64,000 nt of DNA from Leptospira ainlahdjerensis (GCF_016919175.1 NZ_JAFFPU010000042.1:81879-145878), one strand, 5' to 3'. Shown: positions 21,966 through 35,084, counted from the first letter of the stretch. Translations and numbers: made by a program. The notes: generated from the letters alone by a model not told the origin.

Positions 21966-21993
21966 AAAAAAAGCCGCCTTGCGGCGGCTTTTT
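21966..21993 (-). terminator. Rho-independent terminator of lipL32
   Basis: The perfect stem AGCCGCC/GGCGGCT with a four-base loop is flanked by A and T tracts on both sides. It sits 30 bases beyond the lipL32 stop on the minus strand, as expected for this very highly expressed gene. Confidence 0.88.
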
Positions 21994-22023
21994 ACCTTAA
22001 ACAACTGTAAAACTAAGTGTGAA

Positions 22024-22859
<836 letters not shown>

Positions 22860-22866
22860 GAAAATC

Positions 22867-22914
<48 letters not shown>

Positions 22915-23065
22915 TACCTGAAAGTGATGGAATCCGATTAAAAAGGAACTTTCAAGAGAATCAAAAGTCTCCGTAGATCCGTAAGACGCGTAACACGAGC
23001 GGATTCAAGTCTCCTGTGTTCTTTTGGAAAAAAATTGTAAATCGGGAAATCGAAAGCGCGAGAAT

Positions 23066-23464
23066 TCAATTTTTTTGAAAAAATCGTTTGATCCAGTCCC
23101 AGAGATCCAAAATCCACGCAAGGATTCTTCCGAAGATTGTTGAATACGAATACCTCTTAAGGAGTTCTTGGACTCTTTCCTGTTCTTCCGAAGTGAATTC
23201 TAAACGGATATTGTTTTCTTCGGCCTCCATCTGAACCCTTTCTTTTTTATTTCGAATGTCCACGATCCGAACGTCCACGTACTCCCAGCCGAGTAGTTTT
23301 ACGCTTTCGAGTCTTCTTTCTCCCGAGATCAAGGTATTGTCGAGATCGATGAGAATCGGATGCAAAAGACCCAACTTCTGAATGGATTCTTTTAAGGGGC
23401 GAAGATCGCCCAAATCTTTTCGGATACGATTCTTAACTTTGATATCGGAGACTCGGATTTTCAT
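23066..23464 (-). CDS. Small ParB N-domain protein with hydrophobic C-terminal tail
   Basis: A 132-residue protein. Residues 1-70 form a ParB/Srx-type N-terminal domain: [26 protein letters not shown], then [30 protein letters not shown], with the GERR motif that binds nucleotide in ParB (CTPase) and Srx (ATP). No helix-turn-helix DNA-binding domain follows. Instead there is a charged helix and a Trp-rich amphipathic tail ([20 protein letters not shown]) that could touch a membrane. It is divergent from metK. Function is unknown. Confidence 0.72.
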   Translation of the reverse strand: MKIRVSDIKVKNRIRKDLGDLRPLKESIQKLGLLHPILIDLDNTLISGERRLESVKLLGWEYVDVRIVDIRNKKERVQMEAEENNIRLEFTSEEQERVQELLKRYSYSTIFGRILAWILDLWDWIKRFFQKN

Positions 23465-23651
23465 TGTTTCTCAAAAATATTCGGGCGGCTCTCGATTCAA
23501 TTCAATTCTGCTCGAAACGGTTCAATTTGTTGTAGAATCGGTTGGGAACATAGTTTGGATCTTCTTGACACTGAAGGAATCCATAGGTTTTTGGAATGAA
23601 AGCGGGTATCCAGTACGGTTACTCAGTCAATTTCACCATCAGGAAGAACAA

Positions 23652-24812
<1,161 letters not shown>

Positions 24813-24819
24813 GAAAAAA

Positions 24820-25782
24820 ATGGGAGCTCCTAGTACAGCAACTGCGACTGAAAAAGCAACTCGTGATGGTTACGGGGATGCGCTGCATGAACTCGGGGTT
24901 TCCCGTCCGGACGTAGTCGTTCTGGACGCGGATCTTTCCGGATCCACAAAGACGAATAAGTTTGCGAAAGCATTTCCGGAACGTTTTTTCAACGTAGGAG
25001 TCGCCGAACAAAACTTAGTCGGACACGCGGCCGGACTCGCACTTTCCGGTATGACTCCGTTCGCTTCTTCCTTTGCGATGTTTCTCGCGGGAAGGGCCTG
25101 GGAAGTGGTCCGTAACAGCGTCGTTTATCCATTCTTAAACGTAAAATTAGTAGCCTCTCACGGCGGAATCACAGTCGGTGAGGACGGAGCGTCCCACCAG
25201 TGTATCGAAGACTTCGCGATTATGAGAGCCATTCCTGAAATGACGGTAATCTGTCCCGCCGATTACAATGAATGCAAACAAGTCATTCACGCGATCGCGG
25301 ACTACAAAGGTCCGGTCTATGTTCGTGTGGGTCGTCCGAATGTTCCCGTCATCGAAAGAGAGAACTATCAATTTGTAATCGGTAAGGCCGAGGTAATGAG
25401 AGAAGGGAAAGACGTTCTCATCATTGCAAACGGAGTGATCGTAAGCGAAGCGATGAAAGCGGTAGAAGAACTTTCTAAAGAAGGGATTTCCGCGACTCTT
25501 TTGAACATGGCGACGATCAAACCGATCGACAGAGAAGCCATCCTGAAATACGCGAAAGAGTGCAGAGCGGTCGTCACCTGTGAAGAACACAACGTTGTCG
25601 GCGGACTCGGTTCTGCGGTGAGCGAGTTTCTTTCGGAAGAATATCCAGTTCACGTCCTAAAAGTTGGAATGAAGGATCAATTCGGAAAGTCGGGAACTTG
25701 GAAGGAACTTCTGGATTATTTCGGTCTTCGTTCTAAAAATATCGTTGAGACTGCAAAAAAAGCGATTCAACTCAAAGGATAA
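24820..25782 (+). CDS. Transketolase, C-terminal subunit
   Basis: The 320-residue protein has only the pyrimidine-binding domain and the C-terminal domain of transketolase. [39 protein letters not shown] (catalytic Glu in VGVAEQN) and [20 protein letters not shown] are the standard motifs. The thiamine diphosphate-binding N-terminal half must be a separate subunit. It is not in this window, since the upstream gene is metK. Such split transketolases are known in many bacteria and archaea. It links pentose-phosphate and glycolytic intermediates. Confidence 0.9.
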   Translation: MGAPSTATATEKATRDGYGDALHELGVSRPDVVVLDADLSGSTKTNKFAKAFPERFFNVGVAEQNLVGHAAGLALSGMTPFASSFAMFLAGRAWEVVRNSVVYPFLNVKLVASHGGITVGEDGASHQCIEDFAIMRAIPEMTVICPADYNECKQVIHAIADYKGPVYVRVGRPNVPVIERENYQFVIGKAEVMREGKDVLIIANGVIVSEAMKAVEELSKEGISATLLNMATIKPIDREAILKYAKECRAVVTCEEHNVVGGLGSAVSEFLSEEYPVHVLKVGMKDQFGKSGTWKELLDYFGLRSKNIVETAKKAIQLKG

Positions 25783-25949
25783 TGTTTTCTCCCATTCTTC
25801 TGCGGTCGGCTTTGGAGTTTTCAGAAACTGAGATTCTTTGGATCGCGAAAGAAGAAGGAAGACATCCTTTTATCGGCGCTCTCACTCGGTTTGAGAGAGA
25901 GTGGTCGAGATCGAAATTCTTCTTTTACTTTTCTCGGGCTTTGAGTTGA
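25782..25949 (+). CDS. Possible small protein (55 aa) coupled to transketolase
   Basis: An ATG overlaps the transketolase stop codon (TAATG) and opens a 55-codon frame ending 3 bases before clpS. The predicted product begins [20 protein letters not shown] and is basic and aromatic at its C-terminus. AAAGGA just before the start could serve as ribosome-binding site, though spacing is short. I know no homologue. The perfect fit between two genes is the main support. Confidence 0.4.
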   Translation: MFSPILLRSALEFSETEILWIAKEEGRHPFIGALTRFEREWSRSKFFFYFSRALS

Positions 25950-25952
25950 AAG

Positions 25953-26273
<321 letters not shown>

Positions 26274-26316
26274 GAAAAAAAAACCGATTTTCAAAAGCCA
26301 CTTCCGTTCGAGGATC

Positions 26317-26467
26317 TGTCGTAACTACGACGATCCTCTATGAATGTCGCCGGCCCCGCCCTGATCTTGGGTGGAGGGGAGTGGGGGCGGGAAAACTCCG
26401 GAGGACTTTTCTATATCACAAAATTCTAATTTTACAAGAAAAAAATCCCCGTGTAGGAACTCTTACA
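26317..26467 (+). repeat. Dispersed palindrome-bounded element, forward copy A
   Basis: Bounded by TGTCGTAACTACGACG (26317-26332, itself nested in an AGGATC/GATCCT repeat) and TGTAGGAACTCTTACA (26452-26467). Core CGCCCTGATCTTGGGTGG, then a G-rich run, GGAGGACTTTTC and the box TATCACAAAATTCTAATTTT. Length 151 bp. Confidence 0.9.
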
Positions 26468-26472
26468 AATCC

Positions 26473-26530
26473 CTCTTCTCGGGACGATTCTCGCGGCACC
26501 CCTTCTAAACTTGTCATAAGCTTAACCCAG
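26473..26530 (+). repeat. Second repeat module between the two element copies
   Basis: Contains CTCGGGACGATTCTCG and an AACTTGTCATAAGCTTAA segment. A clearly related stretch occurs at about 59868-59925, and inverted relatives at about 31620-31700 and 59660-59715, always next to a dispersed element. Confidence 0.6.
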
Positions 26531-26556
26531 AAGTTGTCCGGATCTTAAGAAGGATC

Positions 26557-26707
26557 TGTCGTAACTACGACGATCCTCTGTGAATGTCGCCGGCCCCACC
26601 CTGATCTTGGGTGGAGGGGAGTGGGGGCGGGAAAACTCCGGAGGACTTTCCTTTATCACAAAATTCTAATTTTACAAGAAAAAAGTCCCCGTGTAGGAAC
26701 TCTTACA
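26557..26707 (+). repeat. Dispersed palindrome-bounded element, forward copy B
   Basis: Nearly identical to copy A, 240 bases downstream in the same orientation, with the same boundary palindromes at 26557-26572 and 26692-26707. Only a handful of bases differ, suggesting recent duplication or gene-conversion-like homogenisation. Confidence 0.9.
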
Positions 26708-26871
26708 AATTCCTTTCAGACTCAGCTTTTTTCAAGTTGTGAAAAGGATCGGATACTCCTAAACGAGCGCTGGCAGTAAATTTTACGAAAAAATTCCTCC
26801 GCCACAAAAAAAGTTCTTCTAAAGAGAAAATCCTTTTCGAAAGAAGCGAATCTCTGACAACTTTCTTTTGT

Positions 26872-26914
26872 TTAAAAAAAAACTCCTTCCGGACAAAAAA
26901 TTCTCCGGAAGGAG
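26872..26914 (-). terminator. Rho-independent terminator of the alcohol dehydrogenase gene
   Basis: The perfect 11-bp stem CTCCTTCCGGA/TCCGGAAGGAG (26883-26914) with a 10-base loop is followed on the minus strand by a run of T residues. It lies 19 bases past the stop codon of the gene at 26933-27964. Confidence 0.85.
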
Positions 26915-26932
26915 CAAAGCGGTTCCGCAAGG

Positions 26933-27964
26933 TTAAGAATTCATATTGACGACTAGCTTTACGGCGGGTTCCGGCCAGGCGTGAATCGCGTCTTCGAAAT
27001 CGCATGTAGCCGTGACCACCTTTTCGGGTTGGATTTTTTTCTCTTCGATTTTTTCTAAAATTTTAGGAATGTGTTCTCTGGAATCCACCCTTCCGATTTT
27101 GAGTGTAACACCCGTATTATACAATTCTAAATAAGGAATTTCTAATTTATTGGTCCAGAAAATGGCCGCGCTTCCGTAGATTCCCTCGGTGGAAAGAGAC
27201 TTGAGTGCGAAGTTCATCCCTTCTTTCAAACCGTGACAGTCTACGATCAGAGGAAATTTTTTATCCCAGGCTTTTGGAAGCGTAGAATAGGGAACGGCGG
27301 TCGCACCGAGCGATTCAGCGATTTTCAGTCTTTCCGGATCGTTGTCTAAATACAAAACTTCCGAAGAACCCATTCCCACGGCGAGAGAAGCTGAATAAAG
27401 AGAAATGCTGGAAGCGAATCCTCCGAGAATCATCACCGGTGAATTCGGTTTTTTTTCCAACCACTGACCGACGAGCTTCCACGCTTCCACGATATTGTCG
27501 CTGATTCCGGCGAGCGCGATCGGATCCAGTCCGAGAGGCAGAGGAATGAGCATTTGATTTGCATAAGGAATCCAAATTTTTTCGGCAAGGGCGCCTCCGA
27601 ATTCTTTTGCGGACGAACCCATCCCGTAGTGACTCGCGAAAGGAACCGATGAACAGGCTTTCGAATGGCCTCCGATACAATCCGGACAAAAACCGCAAGA
27701 GATCTGAAACGGAATGATGACCTTGGTTCCTTTCGGATATTCGTTTGAGATCTCAGAACTTGTTTCCAGAATTTCTCCCACAAATTCGTGTCCGATCGGA
27801 AATCCGGGACGCATTAGAGTATGACCTTGGAGAATGGGGATGTCCAAGTCGCATCGGGAGACCGCGAGCGGTCGTACGAGGGCTTGATTCTTCCCCTGGA
27901 TCGATGGTTCGGGAACTTCTTCCCATTCTAAAACATTTCTTTTTTTGAATACGATTCGTTTCAT
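26933..27964 (-). CDS. Zinc-dependent alcohol dehydrogenase family protein
   Basis: A 343-residue medium-chain dehydrogenase. Catalytic zinc ligands are predicted in SRCDLDIP and the GHEFVGEI motif. The structural zinc site is CGFCPDCIGGHSKAC. The NAD(P)-binding segment is less canonical (MILGGFASSISLYSASLAVGMG), followed by YLDNDPERLKIAESLGA, where the acidic D suggests NAD preference. The substrate is unknown. It is a single minus-strand gene with its own terminator. Confidence 0.87.
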   Translation of the reverse strand: MKRIVFKKRNVLEWEEVPEPSIQGKNQALVRPLAVSRCDLDIPILQGHTLMRPGFPIGHEFVGEILETSSEISNEYPKGTKVIIPFQISCGFCPDCIGGHSKACSSVPFASHYGMGSSAKEFGGALAEKIWIPYANQMLIPLPLGLDPIALAGISDNIVEAWKLVGQWLEKKPNSPVMILGGFASSISLYSASLAVGMGSSEVLYLDNDPERLKIAESLGATAVPYSTLPKAWDKKFPLIVDCHGLKEGMNFALKSLSTEGIYGSAAIFWTNKLEIPYLELYNTGVTLKIGRVDSREHIPKILEKIEEKKIQPEKVVTATCDFEDAIHAWPEPAVKLVVNMNS

Positions 27965-28200
27965 GGTTCACCTTTGTTCTACTTTGTATCTGGATTGGAT
28001 CGATTTCGATTTTTTTTGATCTTCAAAAGACTGAGCGGAATTTTAGATTTTAGAATGCTCTTCTTACGAATATGGATTCGATTCTTTTTGTCCATTTTTG
28101 TTTTAAGAGTTCTTTCAGTCACAAGTTTGGATTTTAAAAACCGCCTTGTTTAAAAAGTTTATCCCCTGAGTTTATTTATATAATTCTAAAATTAGAATAT
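27965..28200. other. AT-rich intergenic spacer
   Basis: Between the stop of the enoyl-CoA hydratase gene and the start of the downstream alcohol dehydrogenase, both on the minus strand. No gene, repeat element or clear terminator was seen. Confidence 0.5.
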
Positions 28201-28983
28201 TCAAAATCCTTGGAACACTGCTTGTCTTTTTTCCACAAAGGAGTTCAATCCTTCTTCCGCGTCCTTGGAATCCATCAACGCTAGGAGCTGGGGAAATAAA
28301 TCCTCAGCGGCTTTGCTTTCTCCGTTCTGCACCGAATTTATCGCCGACTTTAAGGTTGCAAAAACTCCGAGAGGTGCCTGGGCCGCGATCTTTTCCGCGA
28401 GTTGAATTCCTCTGGAGACGAGTTCGTTTTTTTCCACGATTTCCTGGATCAGCCCGATGCGGAGCGCTTCTTCCGCTTCGAAAGGTTCTCCCGTGAGAAT
28501 GTATTTCATGGCGTTTCCCCAGCCGCACTGGGCGGGCCAGCGCATCGTTCCTCCGCCGAAAGGAAAAATTCCTCTTTGCACTTCCACTTGGGCGAAGACT
28601 GAACGTTTCGCTGCAATTCGAATGTCGCTCGCGAGCATGAGTTCGATTCCAAGAGTGATGCACATTCCGTGAACCGCGACGACTACCGGTTTGGTTCTGT
28701 GTTTTCCAGTGGTTCCCCAAGGATTTACGCTCTCTTCGGGTAATGGAAATCTTCTCTCTTTTTTTAGGAATTCCGCAACGTTCTTGAGATCCAAGCCGAG
28801 TGTGAATTGTTTTCCGTTTGCGTAGACAAGACCGACTCGGATTTCCGGATCCGCTTCCATTTGGTCATAGGCGCGGCTGAGAGCAAAAAGCATCTCTACG
28901 TTGAACGCGTTTCGTTCCTCGGGTCTGTTAAAAACGATATGAAGAACGTGGCCTTTTTTTTCGGTGAGAATCAGGTCGGACAT
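28201..28983 (-). CDS. Enoyl-CoA hydratase/isomerase (crotonase family)
   Basis: The 260-residue crotonase-fold enzyme has an oxyanion-hole segment (ANGKQFTLGLDLKNV) and the active-site region HGMCITLGIELMLASDIRIA. VFAQVEVQRGIFPFGGGTMRWP follows; the glutamates in GIELML and QVEVQRG occupy the catalytic positions of enoyl-CoA hydratases. A beta-oxidation or related acyl-CoA role is likely. Two palindromic operators lie 15-70 bases upstream, between it and the divergent TetR gene, so it is probably repressed by that regulator. Confidence 0.87.
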   Translation of the reverse strand: MSDLILTEKKGHVLHIVFNRPEERNAFNVEMLFALSRAYDQMEADPEIRVGLVYANGKQFTLGLDLKNVAEFLKKERRFPLPEESVNPWGTTGKHRTKPVVVAVHGMCITLGIELMLASDIRIAAKRSVFAQVEVQRGIFPFGGGTMRWPAQCGWGNAMKYILTGEPFEAEEALRIGLIQEIVEKNELVSRGIQLAEKIAAQAPLGVFATLKSAINSVQNGESKAAEDLFPQLLALMDSKDAEEGLNSFVEKRQAVFQGF

Positions 28984-28997
28984 GGAATTTCCCTTGA

Positions 28998-29015
28998 ATA
29001 GACTATTTGGTCTAT
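28998..29015. promoter_or_regulatory. Operator 1 of the TetR / enoyl-CoA hydratase divergent promoter
   Basis: ATAGACTATTTGGTCTAT is an 18-base palindrome with one mismatch (8-base arms, 2-base centre). It begins 15 bases upstream of the hydratase start codon and is the same motif as operator 2. Confidence 0.75.
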
Positions 29016-29032
29016 TCTGATTTGAATTGGAT

Positions 29033-29050
29033 ATAGACTAAATAGTCTAT
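29033..29050. promoter_or_regulatory. Operator 2 of the TetR / enoyl-CoA hydratase divergent promoter
   Basis: ATAGACTAAATAGTCTAT has perfect 8-base arms. It is 35 bases centre-to-centre from operator 1, between the divergent genes. Two identical half-site patterns next to a TetR gene strongly suggest its binding sites. Confidence 0.78.
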
Positions 29051-29103
29051 CATTTTTTGTTTTTCTTGAACTTTTTTTAGCTTCTGAAACTCTGATCTAT
29101 TGT

Positions 29104-29703
29104 ATGATTCAGAATTTTGAAAAACAGAGCAATCCCTATGATCGGCTGATGACCTCTGCCTTGGATCTATTCTATCACAGAGGTTATTCAGGAACTTCTA
29201 CAAACCAGCTGATCGCGGATTCCGGAACTCACAAAGCCAGCTTTTATCGTTATTTTCAATCCAAAGAAGAAATCGCTTTGGAGTATCTCAAACTCCAGGG
29301 AGAAAATTTTGAGAATGGTCTCCAAAGAATGATGGAGCGTGCTCCTTCCTGGGAGGAATTTATTTCCACTTGGAGTGCGGTTCTTTTGAAACAGGTGAAG
29401 AGTGGGAAATTCTTAGGCTGTCCGATCGCACGTTTTATCAACAGCGTGGAAGAAAAGAACGAGGATTTTGAAATTGTCGCGGACAAAATCATAGAAGGTT
29501 GGATTCGGATTTTTGAATTGTATTTTGAATCGGAAAAGAAGAAGGGAAATTTAGATCCTTCTTTAGACTCTCTGGCCGCAGCCAAAAAAATTCTGAAACT
29601 CTTTCAGGGAAGTTCGCAGCTCTTTCGAATCACAGGAAAAAATGAATACTTTTTAGAACTCAAAGCGGAGATGATCGAGGTTTTGGGAGGAAAGAAAAAG
29701 TAG
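29104..29703 (+). CDS. TetR-family transcriptional regulator
   Basis: A 199-residue TetR protein. The N-terminal helix-turn-helix spans about residues 14-60: ALDLFYHRGYSGTSTNQLIADSG, then HKASFYRYFQSKEEIALEYLK, the typical F/YxYFxSKEEL end. The C-terminal domain ends in LFQGSSQLFRITGKNEYFLELK and resembles TetR_C ligand-binding domains near acyl-CoA genes. It diverges from the enoyl-CoA hydratase gene, with two matching operators between. Autoregulation and repression of the hydratase are inferred; an acyl-CoA ligand is plausible. Confidence 0.9.
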   Translation: MIQNFEKQSNPYDRLMTSALDLFYHRGYSGTSTNQLIADSGTHKASFYRYFQSKEEIALEYLKLQGENFENGLQRMMERAPSWEEFISTWSAVLLKQVKSGKFLGCPIARFINSVEEKNEDFEIVADKIIEGWIRIFELYFESEKKKGNLDPSLDSLAAAKKILKLFQGSSQLFRITGKNEYFLELKAEMIEVLGGKKK

Positions 29704-30070
29704 AAACGACTTTCATTCTAATTCCTCTGGGAGTCGATTCGATCAGAGAACGGCCTTAATACCCGAGGTCAGCTTTTTTCAAGAGATCGTTTGTTGGGAC
29801 AAGGGGTGTTTGAGAATTCTGTGGGAACTCCCCAGAAAAAGTGCCTTCTGGATTCGAAGGAAGTTTTTTTCTAAAGCCGTGAACTGTGGGAACTCCCGCG
29901 GTTTTGTTTTTAGTTCTGGGGGGAAGTTCTAAATAGAAAGAGGAACAAAAAAAGTAAAAGTTTCCGAAACCCTAAAAATAGGGTTCGATCAAGGAAAATC
30001 CAAATTCTAAAACATTCTAAAAAAGAATCTTTGGAAAAGAAAAATTCGACCTTTGGCCTGGACAACGTAT
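29704..30070. other. Intergenic region with two solo boundary palindromes
   Basis: TGTGGGAACTCCCCAG (29820-29835) and TGTGGGAACTCCCGCG (29885-29900) match the dispersed-element palindrome without an element core. No gene is supported here. Confidence 0.6.
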
Positions 30071-30100
30071 AAAAAAGCCCCCGTTTGGAACAACGGAGGC
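30071..30100 (-). terminator. Rho-independent terminator of the MaoC-type gene
   Basis: On the minus strand GCCTCCGTT and AACGGGGGC form a 9-bp stem (one G-T pair) with a 6-base loop, followed by TTTTTT. It starts 15 bases past the stop at 30116. Confidence 0.82.
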
Positions 30101-30115
30101 TTCGCAAAAAAAAGT

Positions 30116-31294
<1,179 letters not shown>

Positions 31295-31516
31295 AGCAAT
31301 AGGCCTCTCGATCTTTTTTCGTTTTTTCCAGTCTTTTGTTTCCGATCTTCCGGAAAAGTTTTTTTATTTAAAGAATTCTTCGGAGTGAGGCGCTTATCAA
31401 AGGAAAAGAGGGGAGCGTGTATATACCTCTCCGAATCCGAGTTGTGAGAAAAAACTCGAGGAACCTCAAAGAATTGTAAGAATCATCCTTTGAAAGTTCG
31501 GATTTTTTTTTCGAAT

Positions 31517-31532
31517 TGTCGTAGTTCCGATA
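31517..31532. repeat. Solo boundary palindrome
   Basis: TGTCGTAGTTCCGATA resembles the TGTCGTA-type palindrome of the dispersed elements. It lies upstream of the MaoC-type gene, with no core beside it. Confidence 0.5.
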
Positions 31533-32078
31533 TCTCCGATAAAAACTCGCGTTCTCCCGGGGGCGGCACATCGGGGCTCTGTTTGTATTGAGTTTACGCA
31601 AACGTAGAGAGCGCCGTTGTGAGTTGACGCGCCGGTTCCACCCATTTTGAGCCTATCTCACCCACAAGTTGAGAGGAACGAACGGCAAGGAGAATCGTCC
31701 TCCTAAAAAGGTTTTTTAGGAGTTCCTACACGAAGATTTCTGCTTGCAAAATTAGAATTTTGTGATATAGGAAAGTCCGCTGTGGTTTTTTCCGCCACCC
31801 GCCCCTCCACCCGAAATTCAGGGCGGGGCCCGCGACTTTCACGGAAGACTGTCGTATTTACGACAGATTCTTTCGAAAATCCCAACAACTTGTAGGGAAG
31901 CTTCTACGCCCTGCGTTCTTAGGCAAGAGGAGACGTTTGGATCAAATCGCTCCCTAAATCTTTCCCTACAAAATCATTTCGAAAGAAGGACGGAGGTGAA
32001 AAAACAAAATAATCCGTCTCCAAGGACAAAATTCGATTTGGGAAAAAGGATTGAGATGACTGACACCACGACTCGAAT
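31533..32078. other. Intergenic region with repeat module and dispersed element
   Basis: About 31600-31705 holds an inverted relative of the second repeat module, and 31715-31865 is a reverse-oriented dispersed element. A further palindrome, TGTAGGGAAGCTTCTACG, lies at 31890-31907. No gene is supported; short frames cross the repeats. Confidence 0.55.
31715..31865 (-). repeat. Dispersed palindrome-bounded element, reverse orientation
   Basis: The left end is TTTAGGAGTTCCTACA (31715-31730). The right end is the perfect palindrome TGTCGTATTTACGACA (31850-31865). The reverse-strand core matches the family, including the TATCACAAAATTCTAATTTT box. Length 151 bp. Confidence 0.9.
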
Positions 32079-32690
32079 TTATTTCGGGTCGTAAAAATTG
32101 TCTAAAGCCTCTCTGGCTCCGAAACGGATTTCGAAATCGGACAAGGTCTTTTTTTCGAGAGTAGGATTCTGATCCGTTTCCGAGAACATGTGATTCCAAG
32201 TGTTCACATAAAGAATCGGCCTCTTTTTCTCGAGCTTCATCAGATCGGGTTTGAGAATCGAATCCAAATGTTTCACAGGATCGGTGTCGAAGGTTTGATC
32301 TCCGCTGTATACGTTCTTGAGATGAATGGCGCTCCATTCTCCCTTTTGGGAAAATTGAACACGAAGGCTTTCGATGTCCTTCGATCTTCCGTATCGAAAC
32401 TTTCTATAAATTCTATAAATAAAATCTTTCCAAGGAGAAGGATGTCTCTCATCCCGAAAGACAAGACTCAATTCGATTCTTTTTCCGGAAGAGGTTTCCC
32501 TTGCCGAACAATAGACAACTTCCAGAGAATTTCCGTCGTCGATATCTTTCCTAGGTTGGACGAAAATCGGAAGTTCTTCCGACTTACACTCCGGGTTTCC
32601 TCCAAGGTCGGGGAGTTCGTTTTTTCCAACGCTACAATTGGAAATCCAGAAAAGGAAAAAAAAGAAGTTAAGAATTTGGCGAAAGGACAT
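32079..32690 (-). CDS. Putative lipoprotein of unknown function
   Basis: A 203-residue protein. Its signal peptide MSFRQILNFFFFLFWISNC ends at Cys19 in a lipobox-like context. The mature part has two further cysteines (NPECKSEEL, VYCSARE) that might form a disulphide. I recognise no domain. I start at ATG 32690 because the signal peptide begins there; the upstream open frame is not convincing. Flanked by repeat-rich DNA on one side and a 430-base gene-free spacer on the other. Confidence 0.6.
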   Translation of the reverse strand: MSFRQILNFFFFLFWISNCSVGKNELPDLGGNPECKSEELPIFVQPRKDIDDGNSLEVVYCSARETSSGKRIELSLVFRDERHPSPWKDFIYRIYRKFRYGRSKDIESLRVQFSQKGEWSAIHLKNVYSGDQTFDTDPVKHLDSILKPDLMKLEKKRPILYVNTWNHMFSETDQNPTLEKKTLSDFEIRFGAREALDNFYDPK

Positions 32691-33124
32691 AGATTCGTGT
32701 TTTAGTTGAAGCTTTGTTTCGGTCAAATCGGAAACGTTTTCTCCAAATTCCTCGCCTGAAAATCCGATGAACGATCCCTTCCGGAACCTTCCCAAAATTC
32801 GATGATCCTACTCGGCTTCAGTTCTCGGAATCAAAAGAGGGAGTTCCCACAGATTGCCTCTTTTTAGAGACGTCTGAACTTTCGATCGGACTTTTCAAAG
32901 TTACATCCCGGGTTTTCCACGGCTTCAGTTTTGGGAAAAAGCTCTTAAGAATTCTCTTTAAAAACGATTCTCGGCCTCCTTTTAGGAATCTCTTTTTTTT
33001 CAAACCTATACGAATCTCTTTGGAAATCGTCTCTCGAATTTTTCCGAATCGTTCCCGGAAAAACCGGGGTTTCCTTGTTTAAAAAATGGATGAAGTCTCC
33101 CAAGGCCGGAGGAGATTGGTGGAG
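32691..33124. other. Intergenic spacer between divergent genes
   Basis: Holds a solo palindrome AGAGGGAGTTCCCACA (32836-32851) and otherwise no gene with motif support. It should contain the promoters of both the lipoprotein and the M3 peptidase genes; I could not fix them by eye. Confidence 0.5.
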
Positions 33125-35077
33125 ATGTTACCCGAATTCAAAGCAGACCAACCCGAACTTACAAAAAACGTAATTCTTCAAAAAATCAAAACGATCCGAG
33201 AGGAACTTCCAAAACTTCTCGAAACAAAAGAACGAACCTATGATACCGTCATTCGCCCATTGAACAATCTCGTTCAAGAGATGCAGATCGAGTTCACGGT
33301 CCTTTCACATCTCAACAGCGTAAAAAATTCGAAAGAAATTCAGGCTCTGTATACGGAGGTTCTTCCGGAGATTACGGCTTTTTATTCCGACCTCGGACAA
33401 AACGAGGAACTCAACAGGGTATATCAGGAAATTCTAATCCAAGAAGAATCTACGTTGAGTGTTTCTCGGAAAAAAGTTCTAAAAGATGCGATCCTTCAGT
33501 TCAAACTGAGCGGGATCGGACTTCCGGAAAAAACGAAAAAAAGAATCCAAGAGATCTCCATTAAACTGAGCGATCTTGACAATCAATTCTCGCAGAATCT
33601 TCTGGATGCGACCAACTCCTACGAACTGATCCTGGACAAAAAAGAGGACGTCGAAGGAATTCCGGAATCGGATCTGAATTCTGCAAAAACCGAGGAAGGA
33701 AAATACAAATTCACACTGCAGATGCCGAGTTATATCGCTTATATGACTCACGGTCCCAATCGATCCATTCGAGAAACATTATATAAAGCTTATACAACAA
33801 GAGCTCCGCAGAATGGAAAACTCATCGAATCGATCCTCGCGCTCCGGGACGAACTTTCAAAACTTCTAGGCTTTGCAAATTTTGTGGAACTTTCTCTTGC
33901 TACAAAAGTCGCCGATTCCGAAACCACGGTCCTCAAATTTTTGAGGGATCTCGCTCAACAAGCAAAACCGATCGCACAAAAAGAATTTTCGGATCTCGCC
34001 GAGTTCGCAAAAACATTGGGAATTTCTTCTCTCCAAGCCTATGACACCGCTTATGCGAGTGAAAAACTCATGAAGGCGAGATACGACTTCGACGAGGAAG
34101 AAACACGACCTTATTTTCAAAAAGAAAAAGTTGTCTCGGGAACATTCCAATTCTTGCAACAACTCTTGGGTCTGGAATTCAGAAAGGCTTCGGCAAAAGT
34201 CTGGGAGGAAAAGGTCCAGGTTTTTGACCTTTATAAAAACGGAGTTCTTCTTTCCCGTTTGTATCTGGATCTCGAAGCAAGAAAAGACAAACAGGGCGGG
34301 GCCTGGATGCACAACTGGTATTCCAGAAACCGAATCTCCGGTGAGGAGATACTTCCGACCGCGTTTGTAGTCTGCAATTTTCCGATTTCAACTTCCGATT
34401 CTCCTTCGCTTTTGAAACACAACGACGTGGTTACCTTTTTTCACGAGATGGGCCACGCCCTGCATCATCTCTGCACCAGGATCGAAGAACCTCCTGTAAG
34501 CGGGATCAACGGAGTGGAGTGGGACGCGGTGGAATTTCCGTCCCAGTTTCTGGAGAATTTTGCGACCGAAGCGGGAGTCCTAAAAATATTCGGAAAACAT
34601 CATATAACTGGAGAAACGATTCCGGATTCTATGATTTCGAAATTGAAGGAGACAAAAAACTTTCTTTCAGCGATGGGAATCGTGAGACAACTCGAGTTTT
34701 CTCTTTTCGACATTCTTATCCACCGAAAGAGTCATACCGAAGAGGAAGTGCACCGGATTCTCCAGGAAGTCAGAAAGGAGGTAAGCGTTGTCATTCCTCC
34801 ATCTTACAATCGTTTTCAAAACGGATTTTCGCATATCTTTTCCGGTGGTTACGCGGCCGGTTATTACAGTTATAAGTGGGCGGAGGTTATGAGCGCGGAC
34901 GCATTTTTCGCGTTCGTCGAGAAGGGGATTTTTGATCCGGCTTTGAGCGAGGCTTATTTTAAGGAGATTTTGGAGAAGGGTGGAAGCGAAAACGCGATGA
35001 TTCTTTTTCAGAGATTTTTAGGAAGAAAACCAGAGGTAAGTTCGCTTCTCAAACTCTACGGTCTGAAAGCGGCTTAA
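33125..35077 (+). CDS. M3-family zinc oligopeptidase (OpdA/thimet-like)
   Basis: The 650-residue peptidase has the M3 zinc motif HEMGHALHH (His440, Glu441, His444 from this start). The third ligand Glu lies about 25 residues on, in the segment [15 protein letters not shown] typical of oligopeptidase [22 protein letters not shown] near the C-terminus is the conserved M3 substrate loop. It should degrade short peptides in the cytoplasm; no signal peptide is seen. I chose ATG 33125 because GGAGGAG stands 10 bases upstream; ATG 33086 would add 13 residues. Confidence 0.92.
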   Translation: MLPEFKADQPELTKNVILQKIKTIREELPKLLETKERTYDTVIRPLNNLVQEMQIEFTVLSHLNSVKNSKEIQALYTEVLPEITAFYSDLGQNEELNRVYQEILIQEESTLSVSRKKVLKDAILQFKLSGIGLPEKTKKRIQEISIKLSDLDNQFSQNLLDATNSYELILDKKEDVEGIPESDLNSAKTEEGKYKFTLQMPSYIAYMTHGPNRSIRETLYKAYTTRAPQNGKLIESILALRDELSKLLGFANFVELSLATKVADSETTVLKFLRDLAQQAKPIAQKEFSDLAEFAKTLGISSLQAYDTAYASEKLMKARYDFDEEETRPYFQKEKVVSGTFQFLQQLLGLEFRKASAKVWEEKVQVFDLYKNGVLLSRLYLDLEARKDKQGGAWMHNWYSRNRISGEEILPTAFVVCNFPISTSDSPSLLKHNDVVTFFHEMGHALHHLCTRIEEPPVSGINGVEWDAVEFPSQFLENFATEAGVLKIFGKHHITGETIPDSMISKLKETKNFLSAMGIVRQLEFSLFDILIHRKSHTEEEVHRILQEVRKEVSVVIPPSYNRFQNGFSHIFSGGYAAGYYSYKWAEVMSADAFFAFVEKGIFDPALSEAYFKEILEKGGSENAMILFQRFLGRKPEVSSLLKLYGLKAA

Positions 35078-35084
35078 AGAAGAA

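Noticed and set aside
23465..23651. SAM riboswitch ahead of metK
   Set aside because: No conserved SAM-riboswitch core or terminator/antiterminator could be recognised in the leader.
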